From contig NZ_CP109150.1 in the NCBI RefSeq assembly GCF_035920365.1, positions 1,178,001 through 1,242,000 of the forward strand: 64,000 bases of DNA, given 5' to 3'. A program made the translations under genes and the position numbers. The notes beneath the pieces were generated by a model that saw only the letters and a list, made by a program, of their open reading frames with translations, ran no database searches and was not told where the DNA came from. Each line of letters opens with the position of its first letter. The stretch's first letter is position 1. This DNA comes from Micromonospora sp. NBC_01740. Lineage in GTDB: Bacteria; Actinomycetota; Actinomycetes; Mycobacteriales; Micromonosporaceae. Positions 19,104 to 28,055 of this stretch are shown here, piece by piece.

Positions 19104-20207
19104 TCAGACGTACGAGCCGGGCTCGTTGGGGGCGGAGACGGTGTGCGGCTCCTCGCCCTCGCCGAGCGGGCGGGTGAGCTGCACGCTGACCTTGTGCGGG
19201 CGCAGCTCCCCGCTGGCGATCCGCTCGGCGAAGTGGCAGGCGACCCGGCTGCCGCCGACATCCCGCAGCGCGGGCCGCTCGTCCGCGCAGCGGGTCGGCT
19301 GCGCCCACGGGCAGCGGGTGTGGAACCGGCAGCCCGCCGGCGGGTTGGCCGGCGAGGGCAGGTCGCCGGCGAGCAGGATGCGCTCTCGGCGGTCCTCCAC
19401 GTCCGGGTCCGGCACCGGCACCGCCGACATCAGCGCCCGCGTGTACGGGTGCATCGGCTCCGTGTAGAGCCGGTCGCTCGGCGCCTCCTCGACCAGCGCG
19501 CCCAGGTACATCACGCCGACGGTGTCGGAGATGTGCCGGACCACCGCGAGGTCGTGCGCGATCACCAGGTAGGTCAGGCCGAGGGTGTCCTGGAGGTCGT
19601 CGAGGAGGTTCACCACCTGGGCCTGGATCGACACGTCGAGCGCGGAGACCGGCTCGTCGGCGACGATCAGGTCGGGCCCGAGCACCAGCGCGCGGGCGAT
19701 GCCGATGCGCTGCCGCTGGCCGCCGGAGAACTCGTGCGGATAGCGGGAGAGCGCCCAGCGGGGCAGGCCGACCTTGTCCAGGGTCTCGCCGATGACCCGG
19801 CGCCGCTCGTCCCGGTTGCCGCCGATGCCGTGGGCCTGAAGGCCCTCGGTGAGGATCGACTCGACGTTCTGCCGGGGGTCCAGGCTCGACATCGGGTCCT
19901 GGAAGATCATCTGCATCCGGCGGCGCATCGACCGCAGCTTGCCCGCCGGCAGCTTCGTCAGCTCGACACCGTCGAACCGGACCTCGCCGCCGGTGGGCGG
20001 GGTGAGCTGGAGCAGCGCCCGCCCCAGCGTCGACTTGCCGCAGCCGGACTCGCCGACCAGGCCGTACGTCTTGCCGCGCGGGATGCTGAGGTCGACGCCG
20101 TCGACGGCCTTCACGTGGCCGATCGTCCGGTCGAAGATCACCCCCGTGCGGATCGGGAAGTGCACCTTCAGGTCGCGGACCTCGACGAGGAATTCGCTCT
20201 CGGTCAC
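19104..20207 (-). CDS. Oligopeptide ABC transporter ATPase (DppF/OppF-like)
   Basis: A 367-residue ATPase energising peptide import. Walker A is [18 protein letters not shown] (residues ~48–65), the ABC signature [14 protein letters not shown], Walker [15 protein letters not shown] and the switch His in [13 protein letters not shown]. The C-terminal Cys-containing extension ([18 protein letters not shown]) is typical of the oligopeptide-ATPase family. GTG 20207 overlaps the stop of the partner ATPase by four bases. It is the last gene of the transporter operon. Confidence 0.93.
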   Translation of the reverse strand: MTESEFLVEVRDLKVHFPIRTGVIFDRTIGHVKAVDGVDLSIPRGKTYGLVGESGCGKSTLGRALLQLTPPTGGEVRFDGVELTKLPAGKLRSMRRRMQMIFQDPMSSLDPRQNVESILTEGLQAHGIGGNRDERRRVIGETLDKVGLPRWALSRYPHEFSGGQRQRIGIARALVLGPDLIVADEPVSALDVSIQAQVVNLLDDLQDTLGLTYLVIAHDLAVVRHISDTVGVMYLGALVEEAPSDRLYTEPMHPYTRALMSAVPVPDPDVEDRRERILLAGDLPSPANPPAGCRFHTRCPWAQPTRCADERPALRDVGGSRVACHFAERIASGELRPHKVSVQLTRPLGEGEEPHTVSAPNEPGSYV

Positions 20208-21337
20208 GGCTTCTCCTCCTCGCGCGGGGCGGGCACCTGGCCCGCGGTCGCCTCCGCCGCCGGGGCGGTGGCGGCCGGTGCCTCCGCCGGGGCGGTGCTG
20301 GTGGCGGCCGGCGCCGCCGCAGGCGCGGTGCTGCTGCTGGCGGCCGGCCGGGGCACGGTGCCGGGCACCGGCGCCGGGTTGACGCAACGGTAGCTGCGCC
20401 CGTCGTGGGCGTGCACCAGCGCGGGCGGCTCCCCCACGCACTCGTCGACCCGCCGGGTGCAGCGCGGCGCGAAGGCGCAGCCGTCCGTCCAGGGCAGCAG
20501 GTCGCGGACCGAGCCCGGGATCGGGTTCAGCCGCTCGCCGCGCCCGGCGTCCAGGCGCGGCACCGAGCCGAGCAGACCCACGGTGTACGGGTGGCGGGGC
20601 TCGCGGAACAGCGGGCGACGGCGGGCCGTCTCCACCACCCGGCCGCCGTAGAGCACGTTGATGGAGTCGCACAGGCCGGCGACCACACCCAGGTCGTGCG
20701 TGATCATCACCAGGGCGGTACCGGAGTCCCGGACCAGCTCCTTGAGCAGTTCCAGGATCTGCGCCTGGATGGTCACGTCCAGCGCCGTGGTCGGCTCGTC
20801 GGCGATCAGCAGCCGGGGCTGGCAGGCCACCGCCATCGCGATCAGGGCGCGCTGGCGCATGCCGCCGGAGAGCTGGTGCGGGTACTCCTTCAGCCGCCGC
20901 TTCGGGTCGGGGATGCCGACCCGGTCGAGCAGCGCCGCCGCCTCCTTCTCCGCCGCCGCGCCCTTCATCCCCCGGTGCCGGGTGAGCACCTCGGTGACCT
21001 GCAACCCGATCGGGATCACCGGGTTCAGCGACGAGAGCGGGTCCTGGAAGATCATCGCGACGTCGCGGCCCCGGATGTCCCGGCGGGACCGGTCGTCGAG
21101 CTGGAGCAGGTCCGTGCCGTCGAAGACGGCCTTGCCGCCGACGCGCAGGCCCGGCTGCTTGGGCAGCAGACCCATGATCGCCAGCGAGGTGACGCTCTTG
21201 CCGCAGCCGGACTCGCCGACCAGGCCGACCACCTCGCCCGCGTCGACGGAGAAGGAGACCCCGTCGACGGCGTGCACGGCGCGCTGACCGCGCCGGGCGA
21301 AGGTGACGGAGAGATCTTCGACATCAAGCAGAGCCAT
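20204..21337 (-). CDS. Oligopeptide ABC transporter ATPase (DppD/OppD-like)
   Basis: A 377-residue ATPase, partner of the DppF-like subunit. Walker [19 protein letters not shown], signature [16 protein letters not shown], Walker [14 protein letters not shown] and H-loop [13 protein letters not shown] are intact, and the C-terminal [14 protein letters not shown] resembles the conserved Cys segment of this family. The last ~60 residues are an Ala/Pro/Thr-rich tail not seen in the partner. Its start is separated from dppC by a 230-base stretch filled with tandem repeats, so it may have its own translation signals. Confidence 0.93.
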   Translation of the reverse strand: MALLDVEDLSVTFARRGQRAVHAVDGVSFSVDAGEVVGLVGESGCGKSVTSLAIMGLLPKQPGLRVGGKAVFDGTDLLQLDDRSRRDIRGRDVAMIFQDPLSSLNPVIPIGLQVTEVLTRHRGMKGAAAEKEAAALLDRVGIPDPKRRLKEYPHQLSGGMRQRALIAMAVACQPRLLIADEPTTALDVTIQAQILELLKELVRDSGTALVMITHDLGVVAGLCDSINVLYGGRVVETARRRPLFREPRHPYTVGLLGSVPRLDAGRGERLNPIPGSVRDLLPWTDGCAFAPRCTRRVDECVGEPPALVHAHDGRSYRCVNPAPVPGTVPRPAASSSTAPAAAPAATSTAPAEAPAATAPAAEATAGQVPAPREEEKP

Positions 21338-21346
21338 GTCGGGCCC

Positions 21347-21568
21347 GCCTTTCGTTCGCGACTGCGGGGCTCGTCAGCGCACTCCTCGCGCTCACCGGGC
21401 TGGCCTTTTCGTTCGCGACTGCGGGGCTCGCAAGCTCACTCCTCGCGCTCACCAGGCTGGCCTTTTCGTTCGCGACTGCGGGGCTCGCAAGCTCACTCCT
21501 CGCGCTCACCGTGCTGGCCTTTCGTTCGCGACTGCGGGGCTCGCAAGCTCACTCCTCGCGCTCACCGG
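21347..21568. repeat. Tandem repeat, four ~57-bp units
   Basis: Four head-to-tail units begin at 21347, 21403, 21460 and 21517 (56, 57, 57 and about 52 bases). Each reads GCCTTTTCGTTCGCGACTGC then GGGGCTCGCAAGCTCACTCC and CGCGCTCACC, with a few substitutions. They fill nearly the whole gap between the dppC stop and the dppD start within the operon. Each unit contains the inverted pair GCGAG…CTCGC-type stretches and could fold. It could tune downstream expression or be a dispersed genomic repeat. Confidence 0.85.
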
Positions 21569-21570
21569 CC

Positions 21571-22527
21571 CTACTTCCGCAGCTTCGGGTCGAGTGCCTC
21601 GCGCATCGCCTCGCCGAGCAGGGTGAAGCCCAGCGCGGTGACGATGATGGCGAGGGCGGGCAGGATCGCCAGCCGGGGCGCGGAGTCGAGGTACTGCTGC
21701 GCGTCGGCGAGCATCACACCCCACTCGGGGATGGAGGCGTCGTTGTTGCCGAGCCCGAGGAAGGAGAGCGCCGCGGCCTCGATGATCGCGGTGGCCAGGG
21801 TGAGGGTGGCCTGCACGATGACCGGGGCGAGCGAGTTCGGCACCACGTGGGTCAGCGCGATCTTCGGCTTCTTCACGCCCAGCGAGACGGCGGCCAGGAC
21901 GTAGTCGCTGTTGGCCTGGGAGATCATCGAGCCGCGCAGCAGCCGGGCGAAGACCGGCACCGACACCACGCCGACCGCGATCATGACCGTGGTCAGACCG
22001 GCGCCGAGCAGGGCGGCGATGCTGATCGCCAGCAGCAGGCTCGGCATGGCCAGCAGCATGTCGACGAAACGCATCAGCACGTTGTCGACCGCCCGGCCCC
22101 ACCGGCCGCCGAGGCCGGCGGCGGCGCCGGCGACCCCGCCGATCAGCGAGCCGACCGCGAGGCCGATCAGGGTGGAGACCACGCCGACCAGCAGGGTCTG
22201 CCGGGCACCGACGATCATGCGGCTGAACTCGTCGCGACCGATGTGGTCGACGCCGAACCAGTTCTCGCCCCGGAAGCCGGGGAAGTCGCCGAGGCGGATC
22301 TCGCTCTTCCAGAGCTGGGCGTCGGGCGCGTACGGGACGAAGAACGGCCCGAGGACGGCGACCAGCAGGAACAGGCTCAGGATCACCGCGCCGACGATCG
22401 CCGCCGGGTTGCGCCGCAGCCGGCGGAACGCCTCCTTCCAGAGGCTGACGCCGCGCTCGTCCTCCCGGGCCGCCAACTCGGCGAGCCGGTCGATCTTTTC
22501 CTTCTTGGTGCCGCCGGTGATCGTCAT
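21571..22527 (-). CDS. Oligopeptide ABC transporter permease (DppC-like)
   Basis: A 318-residue membrane permease with the OppC-type N-terminal cytoplasmic segment (WKEAFRRLRRNPAAIVGAV), a first helix near residues 43–65, then the binding-protein-dependent transport domain with five helices. The EAA-like loop is AAVSLGVKKPKIALTHVVPN. HIGRDEFSRMIVGARQTLLVG is a strong family mark. It forms the channel with the DppB-like subunit; ATG 22527 overlaps that gene's stop by four bases. Confidence 0.92.
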   Translation of the reverse strand: MTITGGTKKEKIDRLAELAAREDERGVSLWKEAFRRLRRNPAAIVGAVILSLFLLVAVLGPFFVPYAPDAQLWKSEIRLGDFPGFRGENWFGVDHIGRDEFSRMIVGARQTLLVGVVSTLIGLAVGSLIGGVAGAAAGLGGRWGRAVDNVLMRFVDMLLAMPSLLLAISIAALLGAGLTTVMIAVGVVSVPVFARLLRGSMISQANSDYVLAAVSLGVKKPKIALTHVVPNSLAPVIVQATLTLATAIIEAAALSFLGLGNNDASIPEWGVMLADAQQYLDSAPRLAILPALAIIVTALGFTLLGEAMREALDPKLRK

Positions 22528-23528
22528 CGGACCCTCACCCTCGGGTCGATCAGGCTGTAGGAGAGGTCGACCAGGAGGTTCACCAGCACGTACACCACCG
22601 CGATGATCAGGATGAAGCCCATCAGCACGGGATAGTCACGCTGGCTGATCGCCTCGTAGATGAAGGCTCCGATGCCGCTGAAGGCGAAGACGGTCTCGGT
22701 CAGCACCGCGCCGGAGAGCAGGCCGCCGGTGAGCAGGCCGATCGAGGTGACCACCGGCAGCATGGAGTTGCGCAGCACGTGCCGGCGCCGGACCGTGCTC
22801 TCGGTCAGGCCCTTCGCCTCGGCGGTGCGTACGAAGTCCTCGTTGAGCACCTCCAGCACGCTGGCACGGGTGATCCGGACGATGATCGCCAGCGGGATGC
22901 TGGCCAGCGCGACGGCCGGCAGCACCAGGTGCCAGAGCGCGTCGGCGGCGGCGTCCCACTCCCGGGTCATGATCCCGTCGAGGACGAAGAAGTTGGTGAC
23001 CCGCGTCGCCCCGAGCGTCGGGTCCTGCCGGCCGCTCGCCGGGAACCAGCCGAGGTTCTCCGCGAAGATCGCCTTGAGCACGTACGCGAGGAAGAAGACG
23101 GGGATGCAGATGCCGATCAGGGAGCCGCCGACCGAGAGGTGGTCCAGCATCCGGCCGCGGCGTCGGGCCGCCAGGTAGCCCAGCGGGATGCCGACGCCGA
23201 CCGCGATCAGCATCGCCGTGACGGAGAGCTCCACCGTGCCGGGGAAGCGCTCGACGAACTCGGTGACCACCGTCCGCTTGGTGGAGGTCGACGTGCCCAG
23301 GTCGAGGCGGATCAGCCGCCGCACGAACCGGCCGTACTGCACCAGGATCGGCTCGTCGAGGCCCATGTTGCGCCGGATCGCGGCGCGCATCTCGGGCGTC
23401 CCGCGCTCACCGAGGATGGCGGTCTCGGGACCGCCGGGCAGTCGGCGGAGCCAGATGAACAGCAGGAGGGAGAGCCCGAACAGCGTGGGTATCAGCTGAA
23501 GCAGGCGTCTGACGATGAACCGGAACAC
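22524..23528 (-). CDS. Oligopeptide ABC transporter permease (DppB-like)
   Basis: A 334-residue permease of the OppB type: an N-terminal helix followed by the short periplasmic-type region (LPGGPETAILGERGTPEMRA), then five more helices. The EAA loop is RTAEAKGLTESTVRRRHVLR, and the end SYSLIDPRVRVR is characteristic. It pairs with DppC to form the pore. It lies 78 bases downstream of the binding-protein gene, separated by a strong hairpin. Confidence 0.92.
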   Translation of the reverse strand: MFRFIVRRLLQLIPTLFGLSLLLFIWLRRLPGGPETAILGERGTPEMRAAIRRNMGLDEPILVQYGRFVRRLIRLDLGTSTSTKRTVVTEFVERFPGTVELSVTAMLIAVGVGIPLGYLAARRRGRMLDHLSVGGSLIGICIPVFFLAYVLKAIFAENLGWFPASGRQDPTLGATRVTNFFVLDGIMTREWDAAADALWHLVLPAVALASIPLAIIVRITRASVLEVLNEDFVRTAEAKGLTESTVRRRHVLRNSMLPVVTSIGLLTGGLLSGAVLTETVFAFSGIGAFIYEAISQRDYPVLMGFILIIAVVYVLVNLLVDLSYSLIDPRVRVR

Positions 23529-23555
23529 GGCGGCCTCGAAAGGGGTACGGAGGGT

Positions 23556-23591
23556 CGTGGGCGGGCGCTGCCGAAACAGCGCCCGCCCACG
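23556..23591 (-). terminator. Intra-operon stem-loop
   Basis: Perfect 15-bp arms (23556–23570 and 23577–23591) enclose a six-base loop CCGAAA (plus strand). It lies 15 bases after the stop of the binding-protein gene and before dppB. Such hairpins often stop most transcripts or protect the upstream mRNA, giving more binding protein than permease. Confidence 0.75.
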
Positions 23592-23606
23592 ACTCGGAGC
23601 GTCAGA

Positions 23607-25271
23607 TCAGGACTTGAACTCGGCGGTGGAGAACCGCTCGTCGGTGAGCGGGCTCGCCTTGACCCCGGTCACGTCCTTGCCGAACACGATCGCCGGCGGC
23701 GAGTGCGACACCGGGACACCGGGCAGGAAGTCCATGATGGCCTTGTTCAGGGCCTTGTACTTCTCGGTCCGGGCCGCCACGTCGGCGGTGCTGTCCGCGT
23801 CCTTGAACTGGTCGAACAGGGCCTTGTTGGTGAAGCCCCACTCGGCCTTCGTCCGGTCGAACATGGTGCCGATGAAGTTGTAGCCGTCGCCGTAGTCACC
23901 GGTCCAGCCGAGGAAGTGCAGGTCGTGCTTGTTGCCCGAGGTGGTGGCGTTCAGGTAGTCCGGGCTCCACTTGAGCGGGATGGCCTGGACGTTGATGCCG
24001 ACCGCCTTGAGGTCCGCCGAGAGCAGCTCGAAGATGTCCTTCGGGTTCGGCATGTACGGCCGGGTGACCTCGGTCGGGTAGTGGAACCGCAGGGTCAGGT
24101 TCGTCGCGCCGGCCTCGGCCAGCAGCGCCTTCGCCTTCGCCGGGTCGTAGTTGTACTTGGTGACGTCGCCGTTCCAACCCTCGACGGTGTCCGGCATGAA
24201 GTTGTCGGCGACCTTGGCGCCCGGGGGCAGCTTCGAGTCGACGAGAGCCTGCCGGTTCAGCGCGTGCGCGATGGCCTGGCGGACCTTCACGTCGGCGAGC
24301 TTCGGGTTCCCCTTCTGGTTCATGGCCAGGTAGAGGATGTTGAACGCCGGGCGGGTCAGGACGTTGAAGCCCTCACCCTTCAGCGGCTCGACGTCGGCCG
24401 GGCCGACCAGGTCGTAGCCCTGGATGTCGCCGGAGCGCAGCGCCTGCTTGCGCGCGTTCTCGTCCGAGATCGTCTTGTAGATGAGGGTCTTCAGCTTCGC
24501 CTTGGTGCCGGCGTAGTCCTCGTTGCGCTCGATGGTGAGCGTCTTGTTGGCGACGTCCCAGGACTTGAACTTGAACGGGCCGGTGCCGGTCGGGTGCGCC
24601 GTGGCGTAGGCCGGGTACTTGATGTCCTCGGCGGTGCCGCCCACGTTGCTGGCGTCGTACTTCTCCAGCGCGGTCGGGCTGTGCATCGAGAACGAGGGCA
24701 GCATCAGCGCGGCCGGGATCTTGCTGGAGACCCGGGTGAAGGCCAGGTCGACCGTCGTGGCGTCCTTGGCGGTGCACGACTTGAAGAGGCTCGGCGGCAG
24801 GTCCGCGCTCTCGTTCTTGGCGAAGCCGCCCATGACGTCCTGCCAGTACGGGGTCACGTCCGGGCTCTGCATGAGGCCCTTGGCGTTGTACCAGCGGTCG
24901 AAGTTCTTGCAGACCGCCTCGGCGTTGAATTCGGTGCCGTCGTGGAACTTCACGCCGGAGCGCAGCTTGAAGGTCCACGTGGTGCCGGCGGCGTCCGGGG
25001 TCCAGGTCTCGGCCAGACCGGGGGTGACCTTGGTGCCACCCTCCTCCGGACGGACCAGCGTCTCGAAGACCTGACGCGCCACGCGCAGCGACTCACCGTC
25101 GCTGGCGAAGCTCGGGTCGAGCACCTTCGGATCTCCGGCTACGCCGAAGACGAGGGTGTCCTTCTTGCTACCGCCGGAACTGTCATCGCGGTTGCTCTCG
25201 GCGCAGCCTGCTACCGCGAGGGCCGCGACCGCGACGGCCGCGAGGGCGACCTTCGGCCTGGATGCACGCAT
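23607..25271 (-). CDS. Oligopeptide-binding lipoprotein (SBP family 5)
   Basis: A 554-residue extracellular solute-binding protein. The signal peptide ends in lipobox VAGC (residues 19–22). The SBP_bac_5 fold shows KVTPGLAETWTPDAAGTTWT, FKLRSGVKFHDGTEFNAEAV and HPTGTGPFKFKSWDVANKTL. It captures peptides or similar ligands for the downstream DppBCDF-like transporter and is the first gene of that operon. ATG 25271 follows GAGGTG. The ligand cannot be inferred from sequence. Confidence 0.92.
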   Translation of the reverse strand: MRASRPKVALAAVAVAALAVAGCAESNRDDSSGGSKKDTLVFGVAGDPKVLDPSFASDGESLRVARQVFETLVRPEEGGTKVTPGLAETWTPDAAGTTWTFKLRSGVKFHDGTEFNAEAVCKNFDRWYNAKGLMQSPDVTPYWQDVMGGFAKNESADLPPSLFKSCTAKDATTVDLAFTRVSSKIPAALMLPSFSMHSPTALEKYDASNVGGTAEDIKYPAYATAHPTGTGPFKFKSWDVANKTLTIERNEDYAGTKAKLKTLIYKTISDENARKQALRSGDIQGYDLVGPADVEPLKGEGFNVLTRPAFNILYLAMNQKGNPKLADVKVRQAIAHALNRQALVDSKLPPGAKVADNFMPDTVEGWNGDVTKYNYDPAKAKALLAEAGATNLTLRFHYPTEVTRPYMPNPKDIFELLSADLKAVGINVQAIPLKWSPDYLNATTSGNKHDLHFLGWTGDYGDGYNFIGTMFDRTKAEWGFTNKALFDQFKDADSTADVAARTEKYKALNKAIMDFLPGVPVSHSPPAIVFGKDVTGVKASPLTDERFSTAEFKS

Positions 25272-25591
25272 GGGTGCTTCACCTCGTCCTTGGGGTTACG
25301 GACAATCGTGGTGACAGGGGTCACCGATCGCCGTGACCTTAGCCGCCGTTCGGACCGGCGGGAAACCATCGCGGAACCGGTTGGTACCGGATCGTGTCTT
25401 AACCGATGCGCACCGCCTCAGCGGCCGTTCCGGACCGCCGACAAAGGGGCGCTATGTCCGGGTTGGCCGATGCCGATTTGTTACATCGATCGTCGCCTGC
25501 TTCGCTCCGATGTCAGACCCCACAGTGGATCCGACAGTGCCCGTACGGCGATGGCCGGCACCCGAATCGGGTGCCGACCATCGCGGAAACG
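25272..25591. other. Intergenic region upstream of peptide-transporter operon
   Basis: 320 bases between the binding-protein start and the recR stop. It must hold the transporter promoter (minus strand) and the recR 3' end. No convincing gene, tRNA or clear palindromic operator was seen. Confidence 0.5.
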
Positions 25592-26185
25592 TCAGACGGC
25601 GCGACGGCCCTCGAAGGCGCGGCCGAGCGTGATCTCGTCGGCGTACTCCAGGTCGCCGCCGACCGGCAGGCCGCTCGCCAACCGGGTCACCGAGATGCCC
25701 ATCGGCTTGACCATCAACGCCAGGTACGTCGCGGTCGCCTCGCCCTCGGTGTTCGGGTCCGTGGCCAGGATCAGCTCCCGCACGGTGCCGTCGCTGAGCC
25801 GGGCCATCAGCTCGCGGATGCGCAGATTGTCCGGCCCGATCCCCTCCAGCGGATTGATCGCCCCGCCGAGCACGTGGTAGCGGCCCCGGAACTCGCCGGT
25901 CCGCTCGATCGCGACCACGTCCTTCGGCTCCTCGACCACGCAGAGCACCTCGTCCGTGCGGCGCGGATCGCGGCAGATCCGGCACCGGTCGGACTCGGCC
26001 ACGTTGTAGCAACTGGTGCAGAACCGCACCAGCTCCTTGACCTTGCGCAACGCCCCGGCCAGCCGGTTGACGTCGGCCGGGTCGGCGGACAGGACGTGGA
26101 AGGCGATCCGCTGGGCGCTCTTCGGGCCCACGCCCGGCAGCCGCCCCAGCTCGTCGATCAGGTCCTGGATGGCGCCCTCGTACAT
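25592..26185 (-). CDS. recR: Recombination mediator RecR
   Basis: A 197-residue RecF-pathway protein that helps load RecA at gaps. The helix-hairpin-helix region is [20 protein letters not shown] (residues 9–28), the zinc finger is [16 protein letters not shown] (56–71), and the Toprim domain follows with [16 protein letters not shown] and [17 protein letters not shown]. The C-terminal [20 protein letters not shown] is conserved. It starts seven bases after the ybaB stop, the usual actinobacterial pair. Standard length. Confidence 0.97.
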   Translation of the reverse strand: MYEGAIQDLIDELGRLPGVGPKSAQRIAFHVLSADPADVNRLAGALRKVKELVRFCTSCYNVAESDRCRICRDPRRTDEVLCVVEEPKDVVAIERTGEFRGRYHVLGGAINPLEGIGPDNLRIRELMARLSDGTVRELILATDPNTEGEATATYLALMVKPMGISVTRLASGLPVGGDLEYADEITLGRAFEGRRAV

Positions 26186-26192
26186 CTGCCGC

Positions 26193-26525
26193 TCAGAAAC
26201 CGGGCAGGCCGAGGCCGCCCATGCCGCCGGTGACCGGGCCCATCTTCTGCTCGGTCAGCTCCCGCGCCGCCTCGGCGGCGTTGTGCATGGCCGCGACGAC
26301 GAGGTCCTCCAGGGTCTCCACGTCCTCCGGGTCCACCGCCTTCGGGTCGATCCTGATCGACTTCAGCTCGCCGCTGCCGGCGACGGTCGCGGTGACCAAG
26401 CCCCCGCCGGCGGTGCCGGTCAGCTCCGCCTCGGCGAGCTCGGCCTGCGCCTTGGCGATCTGCTGCTGCATCTTCTGCGCCTGCTTCAGCATCTGCTGCA
26501 TGTTCGGCTGTCCACCTGGGCGCAC
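26193..26525 (-). CDS. YbaB/EbfC nucleoid-associated protein
   Basis: A 110-residue DNA-binding protein forming dimers that bend or bridge DNA. The start [20 protein letters not shown] is followed by the helical hand, and [20 protein letters not shown] is the family core. GTG 26525 is chosen because AAGGAG lies six bases upstream; the in-frame ATG at 26501 is less well placed. The C-terminus is Gly/Met rich. It is the partner of recR immediately downstream. Confidence 0.95.
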   Translation of the reverse strand: MRPGGQPNMQQMLKQAQKMQQQIAKAQAELAEAELTGTAGGGLVTATVAGSGELKSIRIDPKAVDPEDVETLEDLVVAAMHNAAEAARELTEQKMGPVTGGMGGLGLPGF

Positions 26526-26660
26526 GGATGGCTCCTTCTCGCACTCGTCTGCTCGGCCGCCGCTCAGCCTATCGGCTGTGAGCAGCCTCGCCCCGCCCGG
26601 TGCTTCCCTCGCGCCGGGTCCGGGCGCAGGATCACGGGACCGACCGGACGGAGGTGGCGG

Positions 26661-27734
26661 ATGTCCCGGGAACAGGCCGCGGCGGCCATGGAACGACAGG
26701 CCCGGGCCTGCGCCGACATGGATGCCGCCCTCTACGCCCACCTGCTGGCGCGCGCCGCAGGGGACGTACGGGCCGGCGGCCCGTGCGCCACCGTCATCAA
26801 GGGGTACGAGGACGCCGACGCCGACGCCCTCGTGTCGATACGCCTGCTCGGCGGGGTGCACGCCCTGGTGCTGTCCGGCCGGGCGCCCGAGCTGGCCCGG
26901 TTCTACCCCAGCGCGGGTGGGGCGTACCGGGCGGCGGACGCCCCCGCCTGCTGGGCCGCGTTCCGGGCGGTCGTCGAGGCCGAGCACGACACGCTGCGCG
27001 GCTGGCTGCGCCGACCGCCCCAGACCAACGAGGTCGGTCGGGCCAACCTGCTGCTGGCCGGCCTGCTGCACGCCGTCCACGAGGTGGGCGGGCTGCCGGT
27101 GCGCCTCGTCGAGCTGGGCGCGAGCGCCGGGCTGAACCTGCGCGCCGACCGGTTCCGCATCGAGGCCGCCGGCTTCGCCTGGGGACCGGCCGACTCCCCG
27201 GTACAGCTGCCGGACGCCTGGCGGGGCGGGGTGCCCGACTGGCTGCGGGCGGCGGCCGAGGCGTACCCCGAGCTGACCGTGGTGGAGCGGCTCGGCTGCG
27301 ACGTCAGCCCGCTCGACCCGGGCGACCCCGACGGCGCGCTCGCGCTGCGGGCGTACCTCTGGCCGGAGCACACCGCCCGCGCGGCCCGGCTGGCCGGCGC
27401 GCTGGAGCTGGCCGGGCGACTGCCGGCCCGGGTCGTCGCGGCGGGGGCGGCGGACTTCCTCGCCGGGATCACCCCGCGCCCCGGCACGCTGACCGTGGTG
27501 TGGCACTCGGTGATGCGCCAGTACGTCCCGGGCGAGGAGTGGGCGCGGGTCACCGCCGAGCTGGACCGGCTGGCCGCCGCCGGCGGCACCGACGCGCCGG
27601 TCGCCCACCTGTCCTTCGAGCCGCACCCGCGGGAGGCCCGCAACGACTTCCAGCTCCGCGCCCGGCTCGGTACCGGCCCGGAACGCCTGCTGGCCGAGGC
27701 ACACCCCCACGGCCTCCCGGCCTGGCCCGCCTGA
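26661..27734 (+). CDS. DUF2332 family protein
   Basis: A 357-residue protein of the DUF2332 family, common in actinobacteria, function unknown. It has an N-terminal helical part ([20 protein letters not shown]), then a Rossmann-like region ([20 protein letters not shown]) resembling methyltransferases, with [20 protein letters not shown] and [19 protein letters not shown] further on. ATG 26661 has GGAGGTGG close upstream. It is inserted in opposite orientation between ybaB and dnaX, which are usually adjacent. Confidence 0.85.
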   Translation: MSREQAAAAMERQARACADMDAALYAHLLARAAGDVRAGGPCATVIKGYEDADADALVSIRLLGGVHALVLSGRAPELARFYPSAGGAYRAADAPACWAAFRAVVEAEHDTLRGWLRRPPQTNEVGRANLLLAGLLHAVHEVGGLPVRLVELGASAGLNLRADRFRIEAAGFAWGPADSPVQLPDAWRGGVPDWLRAAAEAYPELTVVERLGCDVSPLDPGDPDGALALRAYLWPEHTARAARLAGALELAGRLPARVVAAGAADFLAGITPRPGTLTVVWHSVMRQYVPGEEWARVTAELDRLAAAGGTDAPVAHLSFEPHPREARNDFQLRARLGTGPERLLAEAHPHGLPAWPA

Positions 27735-28055
27735 CCCCCACCCTGACCGGCCCGACCCGCCTGGCCGGCGGCCCTGACCGCCGCACCCGCGCCCTTGCCC
27801 CGTGCCACCGCGCCCGATGCGTCATCGCCGTCGCCGTCGCCGTCGCCGTCGCCAGAGATCTTGGTACTGGAGCGCCCCTGGAGGGGCCGATTCCTGCCAA
27901 GATCTGCCGCGTTCGCCTCGCCGTGCTCGGCGAGGCGTGCCCCCGCGTCGGCGTGCCCTCCGCGTCGGTGTCGGCGTCGGGGTCGATGCCCAAGCTCCCC
28001 ATGTTGGCCAAGGGCGTCGGCGTGCCCTCCGCGTCGGTGTCGGCGTCGGGGAGGG
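27735..28055. repeat. Repeat-rich intergenic region
   Basis: No gene is seen in this 321-base gap. It contains a GTCGCC hexamer run at about 27828–27856 and an exact 38-base direct repeat at 27945–27982 and 28014–28051 (GCGTCGGCGTGCCCTCCGCG then TCGGTGTCGGCGTCGGGG), 69 bases apart. The second copy ends just before the dnaX stop. It lies exactly where the dnaX–ybaB order is broken, which suggests past rearrangement. Confidence 0.7.
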
